Notes: generated from the sequence alone by a model not told the origin. Positions 42,481-52,064 are shown, counted from the stretch's first letter. The stretch is 64,000 nt of DNA from Hyphomicrobiales bacterium (GCA_024236395.1 JACKKO010000003.1:62001-126000); one strand, 5' to 3'. Program-made: numbers and translations.

Positions 42481-43623
42481 GAGGGTTTTTGTCACGCAGG
42501 TTCGTGTCGTGGTGTTGTTTGCTATTTGGCAGGCACGGTGGCGTGCAGCCAACGTCCGGCCACTGTGGAATATCGCGGTACTTCTGCTTCCCGTGTTGCG
42601 GTAATTCCCGCTAAAAAGCCCGGCCATAATTTTGCAAAATCCAGCAAGCCAGCTAAGGTAAAAACTGTTACGCAAGTAGCCAAAACGCAGCCATTGCCGC
42701 TACCTGACCTAACGAAGACGCCATTTTATAAAGTCAAAGTGCAAAAAGGTGACACCGTCCATGCCATTGCCAAGAAGCACCATATTACAAGTCGCGATAT
42801 TGCCCGCGCTAATGGCTTACGTAAGCCCTACGCTATCAAGGTGGGGCAGGTGCTGAAGGTGCCGGCATTCCGTTATCACCGCGTAGAACCGGGTGATAGC
42901 GTATCGGAGCTGGCAGAAACATATGATTCCACCACCAAGGTAATTGCCAAGGCTAATAATATGGGTAAACCGCATGCGCTGGCGGTGGGACAATGGCTAA
43001 TTATTCCGGCCGTGCCTGATGAAAAGCCACAGACCGCCGTGGCGGCTGTCAGAAAAAGTACCGAAGTAGCGGCAATTGTTAAGCCTATCGCTAAACCGAG
43101 TATAAAATCCACACCGAAAGCAGCGAAGCGTAACTTCAGCCGTAAGAGCCGTATTTCATCCTCGCGGGATGGCAGGGTGGAAGTGGCTTCACTCACTAAT
43201 ATTGGGATTGCGACCACGCCAGTGATTAAGGCCTCTACAGGCAATGGTCAGCTGGGCTGGCCGGTGCTTCGTGGCAAAGTAATCTCTAAATTCGGCCCGC
43301 AGAAAAAGGGTATCCACAACGATGGTATTAATATCCAAGCCAAAGCAGGGGCAAAAATACTGGCTGCTGAAGATGGTGAAGTGGTGTATGTGGGAGAAGG
43401 GCTGAAGGGCTATGGCAATATGCTGATTATCAAGCATGATTCCGGCTATCTGACGGCGTATGCCCACAATCAAAAAATTCTGGTAAAGAAGCGCCAGCGC
43501 GTAAAGCGCGGGCAGCTTATTGGCTATGTGGGGGCTACCGGCAATGTATCGACCCCACAGTTGCACTTTGCCGTGCGCAAAGGTAAACAGGCGGTTGACC
43601 CACTGAAATATCTTTCAAGCTAA
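42477..43623 (+). CDS. nlpD: NlpD-like LysM/M23 protein (amidase activator), 5' end frameshifted
   Basis: The open frame from about 42526 begins MAGTVACSQRPATVEYRG; the signal peptide RVFVTQVRVVVLFAI lies just upstream in another frame, pointing to a start at the ATG 42477 and two indels. AGTVAC resembles a lipobox, so it may be a lipoprotein. Two LysM repeats follow (FYKVKVQKGDTVHAIAKKH and YHRVEPGDSVSELAETYD), then a linker, then an M23 domain (GWPVLRGKVISKFG to the end). The metal site is degenerate: HNDGIN has Asn for the Asp ligand, and TPQLHF has Gln for the first His of HxH. That is the pattern of NlpD/EnvC-type amidase activators rather than active endopeptidases. It follows serS as in related genomes. 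Confidence 0.85.
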
Positions 43624-43631
43624 ACGTTGTT

Positions 43632-44546
43632 CTAGCGGCCCCGATAATGCTCACATGGGTTATAGTAGTGTGAGTTTAATCTCCTGTGGGTCCATTTTTT
43701 GTGTACTTGTTCTTGCACTGTATCATTATGCGGCGATTCTCTAAAATTGTTGATTTTGTCAATTGCGACCTTCTGTTCCGGCGTCACAGCAATGCCCTTA
43801 TCCATGCCTTCAAGCACACGGGCAAAATGAAAAATAGTTGGGGGATAGGGGGTTTCTGATGGGAGATGACCACTAATCATTTCCCCCATATTAAAATAAT
43901 CAAAAATCATGGCAAGTTCGTTCGTATTAAAAATAGCAGGTAATTTTCGTGCAAAAAGTTCATTTTGAATGATGCGAAAGAATCCTTCGCCGGTAAACAC
44001 ATCCAGTCCTTGCTCTTGCCAGGAAGGAAAAACCTTGCCATTGCGATGATATTTTCCATTTTCATCGCCATAGATAATGGCATAGCCGGGAGAATGTAAA
44101 AGCGTATTAGTACCTGGTTCGAGGCGTTCAAAATAGTCACAAAAAAGTCGTATTATTTTCAGGCTGGGTTGAAGTTTACTATTTTCAACGCGGGAAATAG
44201 TTTCATGACGTATGCCAGTTGCCTCATGAAGTTTAGGGCCAGATAAAGATAAGTGTTTTCGTGTTTGCTTGAGTACTGCGCCAAACATTTCTGGCTTATC
44301 AAATACCCCGGCGAGCATCCAGCCATCATAGAGATTAAGGTCAGCGTCATATAAGACACCATTTAGTGCCCATTGCTCTACGGGTGAGATAGTGGCACCT
44401 GTCTCCCATCGGCGAATAGTATCCGCGGTAATGGTTTTGGCTTTGGGTAGGAAATAGAGGGCATCACGCATTTTCTCGGCCAACTCTTCATGGCTAAGCT
44501 CACGCTTTGTACGTTGCGCCACAATTTTATGAGGCGGATATGGCAT
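43632..44546 (-). CDS. Regulator with two XRE-type HTH domains
   Basis: 304 residues from the ATG at 44546 (MPYPPHKIVAQRTKRELS). The frame continues upstream, but those codons read through the tRNA-Arg gene and are spurious. Two Cro/C1-type HTH domains are visible: residues about 7-63 (KRELSHEELAEKMRD, ITADTIRRWETG) and about 88-144 (LKQTRKHLSLSGPKLHEATG, IRHETISRVENSKLQPS). The C-terminal half (145-304) is unassigned and has no membrane segments. Two different HTH modules in one protein are unusual. The gene is AT-richer than its neighbours, converges with nlpD and sits beside tRNA-Arg, a typical island position. Target unknown. Confidence 0.78.
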   Translation of the reverse strand: MPYPPHKIVAQRTKRELSHEELAEKMRDALYFLPKAKTITADTIRRWETGATISPVEQWALNGVLYDADLNLYDGWMLAGVFDKPEMFGAVLKQTRKHLSLSGPKLHEATGIRHETISRVENSKLQPSLKIIRLFCDYFERLEPGTNTLLHSPGYAIIYGDENGKYHRNGKVFPSWQEQGLDVFTGEGFFRIIQNELFARKLPAIFNTNELAMIFDYFNMGEMISGHLPSETPYPPTIFHFARVLEGMDKGIAVTPEQKVAIDKINNFRESPHNDTVQEQVHKKWTHRRLNSHYYNPCEHYRGR

Positions 44547-44610
44547 AATACATTGAGAATACGCCAGAAAACGTCTTTTTACAAGGGGTGAAAAAGTCAG
44601 GTTTAAAAAA

Positions 44611-44687
44611 TGGCGCACCCGTAGGGATTCGAACCCCAAACCTCCTGATCCGTAGTCAGGTGCTCTATCCAATTGAGCTACGGGTGC
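44611..44687 (-). tRNA. tRNA-Arg(ACG)
   Basis: 77 bases with CCA encoded. Acceptor GCACCCG/CGGGTGC, D arm GCTC/GAGC, anticodon stem CCTGA/TCAGG with loop CTACGGA (anticodon ACG, read as ICG), T loop TTCGAAT. All stems pair well. A T run follows the 3' end. Confidence 0.96.
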
Positions 44688-44847
44688 GTAGGAGAGCCGC
44701 CACTATAAGAAACTCCACGCGTAACTCAAGCGGTTTTTATATTTATAGGCAGGAAATATGTCATCCTGCTTTACTACCAAGTCTATGAATAAATTTGTGA
44801 AAAGTGCTGAAATATGATATGTTTAATCTGTGGTAAATTTTGTTCAA

Positions 44848-45231
44848 ATGGTAACAAATCAATCTGAGGGCACACAGCGCTATCGTCCGCCGCTGCCTGG
44901 CTACCCAAACGCTAAAGATTACGCAGAAGGATATAGTAATCCTACCCGGAAGCCTTGGGAAACTGCCTATGCTGAGCGTAATGCTGACCTGCAGGAGCAC
45001 CATTTTAGTGGTGATCTCAGGCAGGGGGAGGATCGAGGTATCTCCTGGCGTGAGTATGTGTCGGCGGAGCGTATGACCGGTGCGGAATATCTGGCGCGGT
45101 CAGAACATAGCGCTATGCCACGGCTTGCACCTAAGCGGGCTGCGGATGCGCCTTCGCACTACTGGGCCAACCGTATTCTGTCCGGACGTGGATTAGGGGC
45201 TGGTATCGCGCGGCCAATGCGGGCTGTTTAG
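44848..45231 (+). CDS. Orphan hypothetical protein, 127 aa
   Basis: Not recognised. The ATG at 44848 (MVTNQSEGTQRYRPPLPG) is preferred; a GTG six codons upstream is the alternative, and neither has a clear ribosome site. A TATGAT hexamer is at 44813-44818. The product is soluble, with no signal peptide, rich in Arg, Ala, Glu and Tyr, with an N-terminal Pro/Tyr-rich stretch (PPLPGYPNAKDYAEGYSN) and a helical middle (ISWREYVSAERMTGAEYLA). It lies between tRNA-Arg and the convergent GT-C-like gene (three bases apart). Its composition is nearer the genome average than the genes on both sides. Confidence 0.55.
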   Translation: MVTNQSEGTQRYRPPLPGYPNAKDYAEGYSNPTRKPWETAYAERNADLQEHHFSGDLRQGEDRGISWREYVSAERMTGAEYLARSEHSAMPRLAPKRAADAPSHYWANRILSGRGLGAGIARPMRAV

Positions 45232-45234
45232 CCG

Positions 45235-46983
45235 CTATTCTTCCAGCTTGCTAAGTTCGTAAATGACGGCCACGTCATCTTCGTAAACCGCTGCTTTTTG
45301 CTTAAGAGAATCACTCAGTATATAGGGATTCTCAATAACTGCTGCCAGACGCGAAGGGATTTCCTCGTCGAAAGGTTTGAAATAGGTGGGAGGAGTATCC
45401 TTAAAATGTTTCTTTTCTACAATAAAGTGGGTTACGCCATAGGTATCCCTGAGAGTTTCCAGCGGTGTGCTATCTTTAGCAAAATAGGCATCCATAAGCG
45501 CAACCATGCGTTTACGCATTTCTTTTAGGTATTCTAAATGAAGCACTTGGTGTGTTTCAAACGTAAGCAGTGCGCTTTTTTGGGCAAAGAAGGGTACGTT
45601 GTTAATAATGCCGTTCGGCCAGCCAGCGACATAATAAGACGCATCCCCTTGCATATTTTTTATATAATTGATTATAGGCTCTTCTTCCTTTCCAAGATGT
45701 ACCATATGTGTAAACTTACCTTCACCTCTGGTTCCAATAAGTAAGAAAATACCCAATACCACTAAAATCGTAAGATTACTGCTATTCCTACGAATCAATG
45801 AGGGAAGCTTGGTATTTTCTAACACCAGCCTTAGCGTTAACGGGAAAGTCAGAACGATCCATATGGGGACTGTGTACCATAAATAACGATTTGGCATATA
45901 AAGATACGGTGCAAATACGTAGGCAATGGTGTGCGTAATTAGCGTTATACCAGCCAACATCATGTAAACGCGGACAAAAACGGGGGATTGTCTTGGCAAT
46001 AAATACGTTCCTAGAATAGATATCCCAATTATGAAAATCCATATGAAAGCAAACAGCAATACGGCAAAGTAATTATCATTGATAGAATACAACGAAGCGC
46101 TTAAAATAAGCGGCGTGCCGCTACTAATTAAGGTTATTCTGGTAAGGGCAATGAACCAGTCCCAAAAGAAACTATAAGGCGGGAAATCGCCATATATATA
46201 CCTTCCGCTAGAGCCAGCCTCTGGATAGGCGGTTAAATGTTCAAGCAGGACTCTTGAACCATAGCTCTGTCCGTTGATGAGCTGAGGAAAGACGATAAGT
46301 GCGCATAGCCCAGCAGTTATGCTAAGCAAGCCAAGGCGCCTGGAATATGAGCATTGGTTCACGACAGTTCCCTGATATTCCTTAGGAAGTAACAGCAGCC
46401 AGCAGGCCAGCGTTATGCCGCAGATTACCGCGACGGTTGGGTATAGTGCGGTTATAAATATCGTGAGGCAGGCTAGTAAAAGCGGCCGCTCATATATCAG
46501 TGTAAGTAATGCCAGTGCGACAACTGGATAGGCAAACATCCTGGGATTGCTGCCCCCCATAGCCAGATAAAAAAAAGCATCGGAGGAGAGCGTAAGGAGG
46601 AGTGTACAGAAAAATGCTGTTACACCACCTAGTCTTAATGCAACCAAAGCAAGCGAGATAAGCATTGTGATGTAACTAATATAAGGTAAAACATTTTGCC
46701 AAAATGACAAGTCACCATGTTCTGCTATAATTTTGAATAACTTGCTATATCCCAATGGGATAATGGCGTTCAGGTAATACTGATTGATATAATCGTCTTT
46801 GAATGTGCTATCTGGAATATAGGATAAAAAGGGAGGAATATACTGGCGCGTGTCATCGTAGACGATATTGGAGGTATTCCAAAGCTCCCAATGTGCTTTT
46901 ATACCAGGCACAAATATCCAGCATAACACCACTACGGCAAAGAGGAGTGCAAAATAATTATTTTTCTTTAGGTGGTTAGTCAT
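45235..46983 (-). CDS. Polytopic membrane protein, probable GT-C-type glycosyltransferase
   Basis: 582 residues from the ATG at 46983 (MTNHLKKNNYFALL). One membrane helix, then a long exported loop with the acidic pair VYDDTRQYIPPFLSYIP, then about ten to eleven further helices, and from about residue 490 a soluble C-terminal domain (DTYGVTHFIVEKKHFKD). This layout, with acidic residues in the first periplasmic loop, is that of GT-C glycosyltransferases that use lipid-phosphate sugar donors; the exact family is not clear. The start overlaps the stop of the GT2-methyltransferase gene by eight bases, so the two are translationally coupled. A DPM1-like GT2 would supply the lipid-linked sugar, which fits. 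AT-rich. Confidence 0.6.
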   Translation of the reverse strand: MTNHLKKNNYFALLFAVVVLCWIFVPGIKAHWELWNTSNIVYDDTRQYIPPFLSYIPDSTFKDDYINQYYLNAIIPLGYSKLFKIIAEHGDLSFWQNVLPYISYITMLISLALVALRLGGVTAFFCTLLLTLSSDAFFYLAMGGSNPRMFAYPVVALALLTLIYERPLLLACLTIFITALYPTVAVICGITLACWLLLLPKEYQGTVVNQCSYSRRLGLLSITAGLCALIVFPQLINGQSYGSRVLLEHLTAYPEAGSSGRYIYGDFPPYSFFWDWFIALTRITLISSGTPLILSASLYSINDNYFAVLLFAFIWIFIIGISILGTYLLPRQSPVFVRVYMMLAGITLITHTIAYVFAPYLYMPNRYLWYTVPIWIVLTFPLTLRLVLENTKLPSLIRRNSSNLTILVVLGIFLLIGTRGEGKFTHMVHLGKEEEPIINYIKNMQGDASYYVAGWPNGIINNVPFFAQKSALLTFETHQVLHLEYLKEMRKRMVALMDAYFAKDSTPLETLRDTYGVTHFIVEKKHFKDTPPTYFKPFDEEIPSRLAAVIENPYILSDSLKQKAAVYEDDVAVIYELSKLEE

Positions 46984-48508
46984 TCGTTGTCGCCATTGCT
47001 TTTTTAAGCTGCCTCCGTCCTTCTTCTTTTGAATTTTCAAGAAGGCGTTCTATGGTTGGGCGAGGGGTAGCCACCATGGCGATCTGAAATGCAAATAGTC
47101 CTTTACTTATTTTGATTAGTACCCGGTTAATGCGTAATAGTAATCTGGCAAGCCAGGTATCACCAAAAATAAAGGGGATTGGTACAGGAATACCCTTAAC
47201 GTGCTGTACCTTAAAGCCATGAATCTCAAGTAAATTATGCAATGACTTAAATGTAAACAGGCGTTTGTGTGTCAAATCCAGAATACCTCGTTTCCCGTAG
47301 TTAAAACCACCAAATAGCAATGATAATCTAACAAAAAGAAATGCCACATTGCCGGTTGTAATAACAACGCGTTTTGGAGGGTTCTGGAATTCTGACAATA
47401 ACTTACGAAGTGATTCCAGAAAGGCATCCGGATTAATCAAGTGCTCGATTACATCAAGTAAAAGAACACTGTCCACCTGCTGAAGTTTCGGGGGCTTATG
47501 TAATTGATCCTTATCAATATCGGTATGATAAAATGCTTCAAAATACTTCTGAACATCTGGCCTTACGTTACTATCGTACCCATAAACACTACATGATTTC
47601 TCTTTGAGTTTCTGTGCGATATGCCCGCTACCACAACCAAAATCGAGTACAGTGTCACCTTCATCTACCTGTGAAATCGCGAAAAGATGGCTGCTGTCGA
47701 ATTGCGTTTTATCTTCATACTGTTCACCATAAATCTGGTAATCAAATTTAGGCGTATAATAAATACCAAACTTCTGAACGCGGGATAGAAAAGTGGAGTG
47801 CATGATTTGCAGAGCATAACGTATTCCATTTACGTTGCAGATTTCGTCTCCATAATGAGTAGGGATGGGGAGTTCTTTGATACGGCAGTGATTGTCAATT
47901 AACTGAATAATGATATCGGTATCAAAATCAAAATCATTAGAGTTGTATTGGAAGGGAATTTTCTGCAGCGTTTTAACACGGTAGATGCGGTAGCCCGTAT
48001 GAAACTCACTCAAATCTGTTCCCAACAGTCCATTTTGAATGCGGGTTAGAATGATGTTACCAAGGAATTTATAGAGCGGCATACCCCCTTTTAGTGCGTC
48101 GCGCTTACGCAACATGCGTGATCCAAACACAGCATCGGCGGAATTTTGTGCTATAGGTTCTAATAAGTCCTTGAGACATTCAGGTGCATACTGGGCATCT
48201 GCGTGTAGCAGTGCCACGATATCAAATCCTTTCTGAATTGCGTAGGTGAAGCCGATCTTCTGATTGCCGCCATAGCCTTGATTAATTGGGTTTTTTAGAA
48301 CGCGGACATAACGTTTTTTTTCCAGAAAATAACGATTGCCCTCTAGAACAGTATTGTCTTCTGAACCATCATCAATGACAATGACTTCAACATCATAATC
48401 GCTGCTTTCCCACAACGAATCAGGAATACGGTCGAGAACAGATTTGATATGGCGCTCAGCATTATAGGAAACAATAAAGATAAGTACCTTAAGCGGAGCT
48501 TCTGTCAT
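46976..48508 (-). CDS. GT2 glycosyltransferase fused to SAM methyltransferase
   Basis: 510 residues from the ATG at 48508 (MTEAPLKVLIFIVSYNAE). Residues 1 to about 245 are a family 2 glycosyltransferase of the dolichyl-phosphate mannosyltransferase type: VIVIDDGSEDNT, NQGYGGNQKIGF, ALLHADAQYAPE in the DxD position, and FHTGYRIYRV. From about 285 a class I methyltransferase follows: VLDFGCGSGHIAQKL (SAM motif I) and VLLLDVIEHLINP. The C-terminal part has a hydrophobic helix (IPVPIPFIFGDTWLARLLLRI). A single chain with both activities suggests a sugar is transferred to a lipid carrier and modified. It sits between coaD and the GT-C-like gene, four bases from coaD, and is AT-richer than the housekeeping genes. 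Confidence 0.82.
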   Translation of the reverse strand: MTEAPLKVLIFIVSYNAERHIKSVLDRIPDSLWESSDYDVEVIVIDDGSEDNTVLEGNRYFLEKKRYVRVLKNPINQGYGGNQKIGFTYAIQKGFDIVALLHADAQYAPECLKDLLEPIAQNSADAVFGSRMLRKRDALKGGMPLYKFLGNIILTRIQNGLLGTDLSEFHTGYRIYRVKTLQKIPFQYNSNDFDFDTDIIIQLIDNHCRIKELPIPTHYGDEICNVNGIRYALQIMHSTFLSRVQKFGIYYTPKFDYQIYGEQYEDKTQFDSSHLFAISQVDEGDTVLDFGCGSGHIAQKLKEKSCSVYGYDSNVRPDVQKYFEAFYHTDIDKDQLHKPPKLQQVDSVLLLDVIEHLINPDAFLESLRKLLSEFQNPPKRVVITTGNVAFLFVRLSLLFGGFNYGKRGILDLTHKRLFTFKSLHNLLEIHGFKVQHVKGIPVPIPFIFGDTWLARLLLRINRVLIKISKGLFAFQIAMVATPRPTIERLLENSKEEGRRQLKKAMATTND

Positions 48509-48512
48509 GCCA

Positions 48513-49010
48513 CTATCCTGAATAATAATCACGCACGGCTTCGGCAACATGCGGCGTTACAAACGGGCTGACATCACCACCCAGTCGGGCAATCTCTTTC
48601 ACCAGGCGCGAAGCAACAAACTGGGTGCTTTCAGAAGCGGGAAGTAATACGGTCTGGATTTCCTTGCGTAGTTTGGAGTTCATCGCTGCCATCTGAATCT
48701 CATATTCAAAGTCAGATATTGCCCGTAATCCCCTGATAATCATGGATGCATTCTGATTGGCGGCGAAGTCTACGAGCAAGCCTGTAAAGGGTTTTACCTC
48801 CACATTTCCCGGTGCATTGATTGTCTGAAGATCTTCCTTGACCATAGAGACACGTTGCTCAATAGTAAAAATCGGAGTTTTTGGAATATCCTCTGCTACT
48901 GCGATAATCAAGCGGTCAGTGATTCTGGCTGCACGCTTGATGATATCGAGATGCCCCAGCGTGATGGGATCAAACGTGCCGGGGTAAATTGCGATGCGCT
49001 CCTCTGCCAT
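48513..49010 (-). CDS. coaD: CoaD, phosphopantetheine adenylyltransferase
   Basis: Penultimate step of coenzyme A synthesis. 165 residues with the nucleotidyl-transferase motif YPGTFDPITLGHLDII (HxGH-type), RGLRAISDFEYEIQMA, and FVASRLVKEIARLGG where many have SSTxVKE. It begins three bases after the gyrA stop; gyrA-coaD is a conserved alphaproteobacterial pair. Complete. Confidence 0.95.
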   Translation of the reverse strand: MAEERIAIYPGTFDPITLGHLDIIKRAARITDRLIIAVAEDIPKTPIFTIEQRVSMVKEDLQTINAPGNVEVKPFTGLLVDFAANQNASMIIRGLRAISDFEYEIQMAAMNSKLRKEIQTVLLPASESTQFVASRLVKEIARLGGDVSPFVTPHVAEAVRDYYSG

Positions 49011-49013
49011 GGA

Positions 49014-51809
49014 TTATTCCTCAGAGTCGTCTGGCGTATCTTCCGACGATTCCGCGTTGTTTTCTGCTTCTGAATTAGCAGATTTTTCAAGATTTTCGTC
49101 CTGCTCGTCTTCGGCCTCCGATTCCGCAATATAGGCCGAGGAGACAACTTTTTCATCATCGTTCACGGTAAACAGCTTTACGCCCTGCGTATTACGGCTG
49201 GTGATACGGACATCGCGTATCGGTGTGCGAATGAGCTTGCCGCGATTGGTAATCAGCATGATCTGATCGCCTGATTCTACCGGGAAGGTGCTGACTACCA
49301 GTCCGTTACGCTCGCTGGTCAGAATATTGGTGACGCCTTTGCCGCCCCGGTTGGTGATGCGGTATTCATACGCAGAGGTGCGCTTGCCGTATCCATTTTC
49401 CGTGATGGCGAGCAGGAATTGCTCATTTTTCGCCCAAGCGGTGATCGTTTCCTTATCCAGCGGAGAATCTTCAATAGTAGAAAGGGCCTCTTGCAGGGCT
49501 TCGTCCTCTTCAGCGCAGGCCACGGCACGGCGCTGTTCTACAGGGATTCTCAGATAATTCGTGCGGGTTTCCGTATCTTCGCCTTCACCGAAGCCGGAGA
49601 TAATGGACATAGAGATGACCGTATCACCTTTGGCCAGCTTCATGCCGCGTACCCCCACGGAGTTACGGCCTTTAAAGACGCGTACTGCAGTAACCGGGCA
49701 GCGCAGTGCTTGCCCCTGTGCCGAAGCGAGCAGAACGTGCTGATCCTCGCTACAGACGGAAACGCCCACCAGCGCATCGCTTTCTTCCAGCTTCATGGCA
49801 ATTTTACCATTGGACTGGATATTCTGGAAGTCAGTCAGCTTATTACGGCGCACATTACCACTGGTGGTAGCGAACATAATATCCATGGTTTCCCAGGCAG
49901 TTTCATCCTCCGGCAATGCCATCACCATATTGATGGTTTCGCCTTCAATGAGAGGGAAGATATTCATTAGTGAACGGCCACGCGATTGTGGGTTTCCCAG
50001 CGGCAGGCGGTAAACTTTGAGCTTATAAACCTTGCCTGCCGTAGAGAAGAACAACATGGGCGTGTGCGTATTAGAAATAAAGACCTGCGTGGTGATATCC
50101 TCGTCGCGAACCGCCATCCCGGAGCGTCCTTTACCGCCACGGCGCTGAGCGCGATAGGTGGAGAGGGGAACACGTTTGATATAACCGCCCATAGTAACGG
50201 TGACGACCATATCCTCTTTCTGGATCAGGTCTTCCACATCCTGCTCAAACTCCGCATCGCTGATTTCCGTACGGCGCGGGGTGGCAAACTCTTCTTTAAT
50301 CTCCAGCAGTTCCTGCTTCAGGATGCCATCCAGACGCTCAGAGGAACCGAGGATATCCAGGTAATCGCGGATATTGGCAGCCAATTCTTCCAGTTCGTCG
50401 GTAATCTTCTGCTGCTCCAGCCCGGTGAGACGGGAGAGGCGCATTTCCAGAATGGCTTTGGCCTGTGTTTCCGTGAAATAGACGCGGTCCTTTTTCAGAA
50501 TATTCCCGCTATCATCCACCAGGGCGATCAAGGAGGCGACATCAGCGGCATTCCAATCCCGCTCCATCAGGCGCTCCCGGGCAACGTTGGGATCAGGCGC
50601 ACTGCGGATAATGGCAATCACTTCATCAATGTTTGCTACGGCGATATACAGGCCCAGCAAAATATGGGCACGGTCACGCGCTTTATTGAGCAGAAAATTG
50701 GTACGGCGGGTAATGACTTCACGGCGGAATTCTACAAAACCGTCCAGCACTTCCTTGATGTTCATCAGGCGCGGGCGGCCACGATCCAGCGCCAGCATAT
50801 TGACGCCAAAACTGGTTTGCAGTGGTGTGAATTTATAAAGTTGATTGAGGATAACATCCCCGGTGACATCACGGCGCAGTTCGACCACCACGCGAATCCC
50901 AGATTTATCGGACTCATCACGCAAATCCGTAATGCCTTCAATACGTTTTTCTTTCACCAGCTCGGCAATACGCTCCACCATACGGGCCTTATTGACCTGA
51001 TAGGGGATTTCCGTGATGATGATGCTTTCTTTTCCGTCATTGGCCAGCACCACTTCCGCCCGGCCACGAATCAGGATTGAGCCTCGCCCGGTGGTAGTGG
51101 AGGAGTGAATACCACTGCGGCCCATGATAATGCCCCCGGTGGGGAAATCCGGGCCGGGGATTACTTCAATGAGTTCTTCCGGGGAAAGATCCGGATTTTC
51201 TAATACGCGGATTGTTCCATCAATCACTTCGCCTAGGTTATAGGTTGGGATATTGGTCGCCATCCCCACGGCAATCCCGCCGGCTCCGTTTACCAGCAGG
51301 TTGGGGAAGCGGGCCGGGACAACAATCGGCTCCCTCTCAGAGCCATCATAGTTATCCTGCCAATCAACCGTATCCTTATCAATATCCTCCAACAGCATGT
51401 GGGAGGCCTTGGCAAGGCGCGATTCCGTGTAACGCATGGCGGCGGGTGAATCCCCATCAATGGAACCGAAGTTCCCCTGGCCATCCACCAGCGGCAGGCG
51501 CAACGAGAAATTCTGTGCCATCCGCACCAACGCGTCATAAATAGCGGAGTCCCCGTGCGGGTGATATTTACCCATGACTTCACCGACAATACGCGCGCTT
51601 TTACGATAGGGGCGGTTATATTCCGAACCCGATTCCTTCATCGCGTAAAGGATACGGCGATGTACCGGCTTCAGGCCGTCGCGTGCATCCGGCAACGCCC
51701 GCGAAACAATGACACTCATCGCGTAATCAAGGTAGGAACTGCGCATTTCCCGCTCAATGGGGATGGGCACAATCTGGGAGATATTCTCGGCGGTACTGTC
51801 GTCGGACAA
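49014..51809 (-). CDS. gyrA: GyrA, DNA gyrase subunit A
   Basis: Breaks and rejoins DNA during negative supercoiling. 931 residues. The catalytic Tyr127 is in AAMRYTESRL. The quinolone-determining region HPHGDSAIYDALVRMAQ has Ser88 and Asp92, the common susceptible residues. The GyrA box QRRGGKGRSG is at about residue 550, which separates it from ParC, followed by the beta-pinwheel repeats. The C-terminal tail (from about 895) is long and acidic with many Glu, Asp and Ser. It is divergent from the aldehyde dehydrogenase across a 255-base spacer in which I see no gene. Confidence 0.97.
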   Translation of the reverse strand: MSDDSTAENISQIVPIPIEREMRSSYLDYAMSVIVSRALPDARDGLKPVHRRILYAMKESGSEYNRPYRKSARIVGEVMGKYHPHGDSAIYDALVRMAQNFSLRLPLVDGQGNFGSIDGDSPAAMRYTESRLAKASHMLLEDIDKDTVDWQDNYDGSEREPIVVPARFPNLLVNGAGGIAVGMATNIPTYNLGEVIDGTIRVLENPDLSPEELIEVIPGPDFPTGGIIMGRSGIHSSTTTGRGSILIRGRAEVVLANDGKESIIITEIPYQVNKARMVERIAELVKEKRIEGITDLRDESDKSGIRVVVELRRDVTGDVILNQLYKFTPLQTSFGVNMLALDRGRPRLMNIKEVLDGFVEFRREVITRRTNFLLNKARDRAHILLGLYIAVANIDEVIAIIRSAPDPNVARERLMERDWNAADVASLIALVDDSGNILKKDRVYFTETQAKAILEMRLSRLTGLEQQKITDELEELAANIRDYLDILGSSERLDGILKQELLEIKEEFATPRRTEISDAEFEQDVEDLIQKEDMVVTVTMGGYIKRVPLSTYRAQRRGGKGRSGMAVRDEDITTQVFISNTHTPMLFFSTAGKVYKLKVYRLPLGNPQSRGRSLMNIFPLIEGETINMVMALPEDETAWETMDIMFATTSGNVRRNKLTDFQNIQSNGKIAMKLEESDALVGVSVCSEDQHVLLASAQGQALRCPVTAVRVFKGRNSVGVRGMKLAKGDTVISMSIISGFGEGEDTETRTNYLRIPVEQRRAVACAEEDEALQEALSTIEDSPLDKETITAWAKNEQFLLAITENGYGKRTSAYEYRITNRGGKGVTNILTSERNGLVVSTFPVESGDQIMLITNRGKLIRTPIRDVRITSRNTQGVKLFTVNDDEKVVSSAYIAESEAEDEQDENLEKSANSEAENNAESSEDTPDDSEE

Positions 51810-52064
51810 AATCGATTACTTTTCGTTACAGTTAACGTCGTAAAAACAACCTATAATTTCTACACCAAAAGCTCATAAGGTGCAACTGCTACAAAAGCAC
51901 TAATCTATGGAAATCCGGGAATATTTGCTGCAAACCCACTGATTTTGAACGGGCATAAATGATGGGGGTAACTAGCTGTTTTTCAGTGGTGGTAATGGCG
52001 TGTGGTTCGCTGTATGTTTTTGGTCACACATTGGGCTCACAAACGGCCAGAAAAAGAGGGGAGT

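Noticed and set aside
44547..44672. N-terminal extension of the double-HTH regulator
   Set aside because: These codons translate the tRNA-Arg gene and have no start signal.
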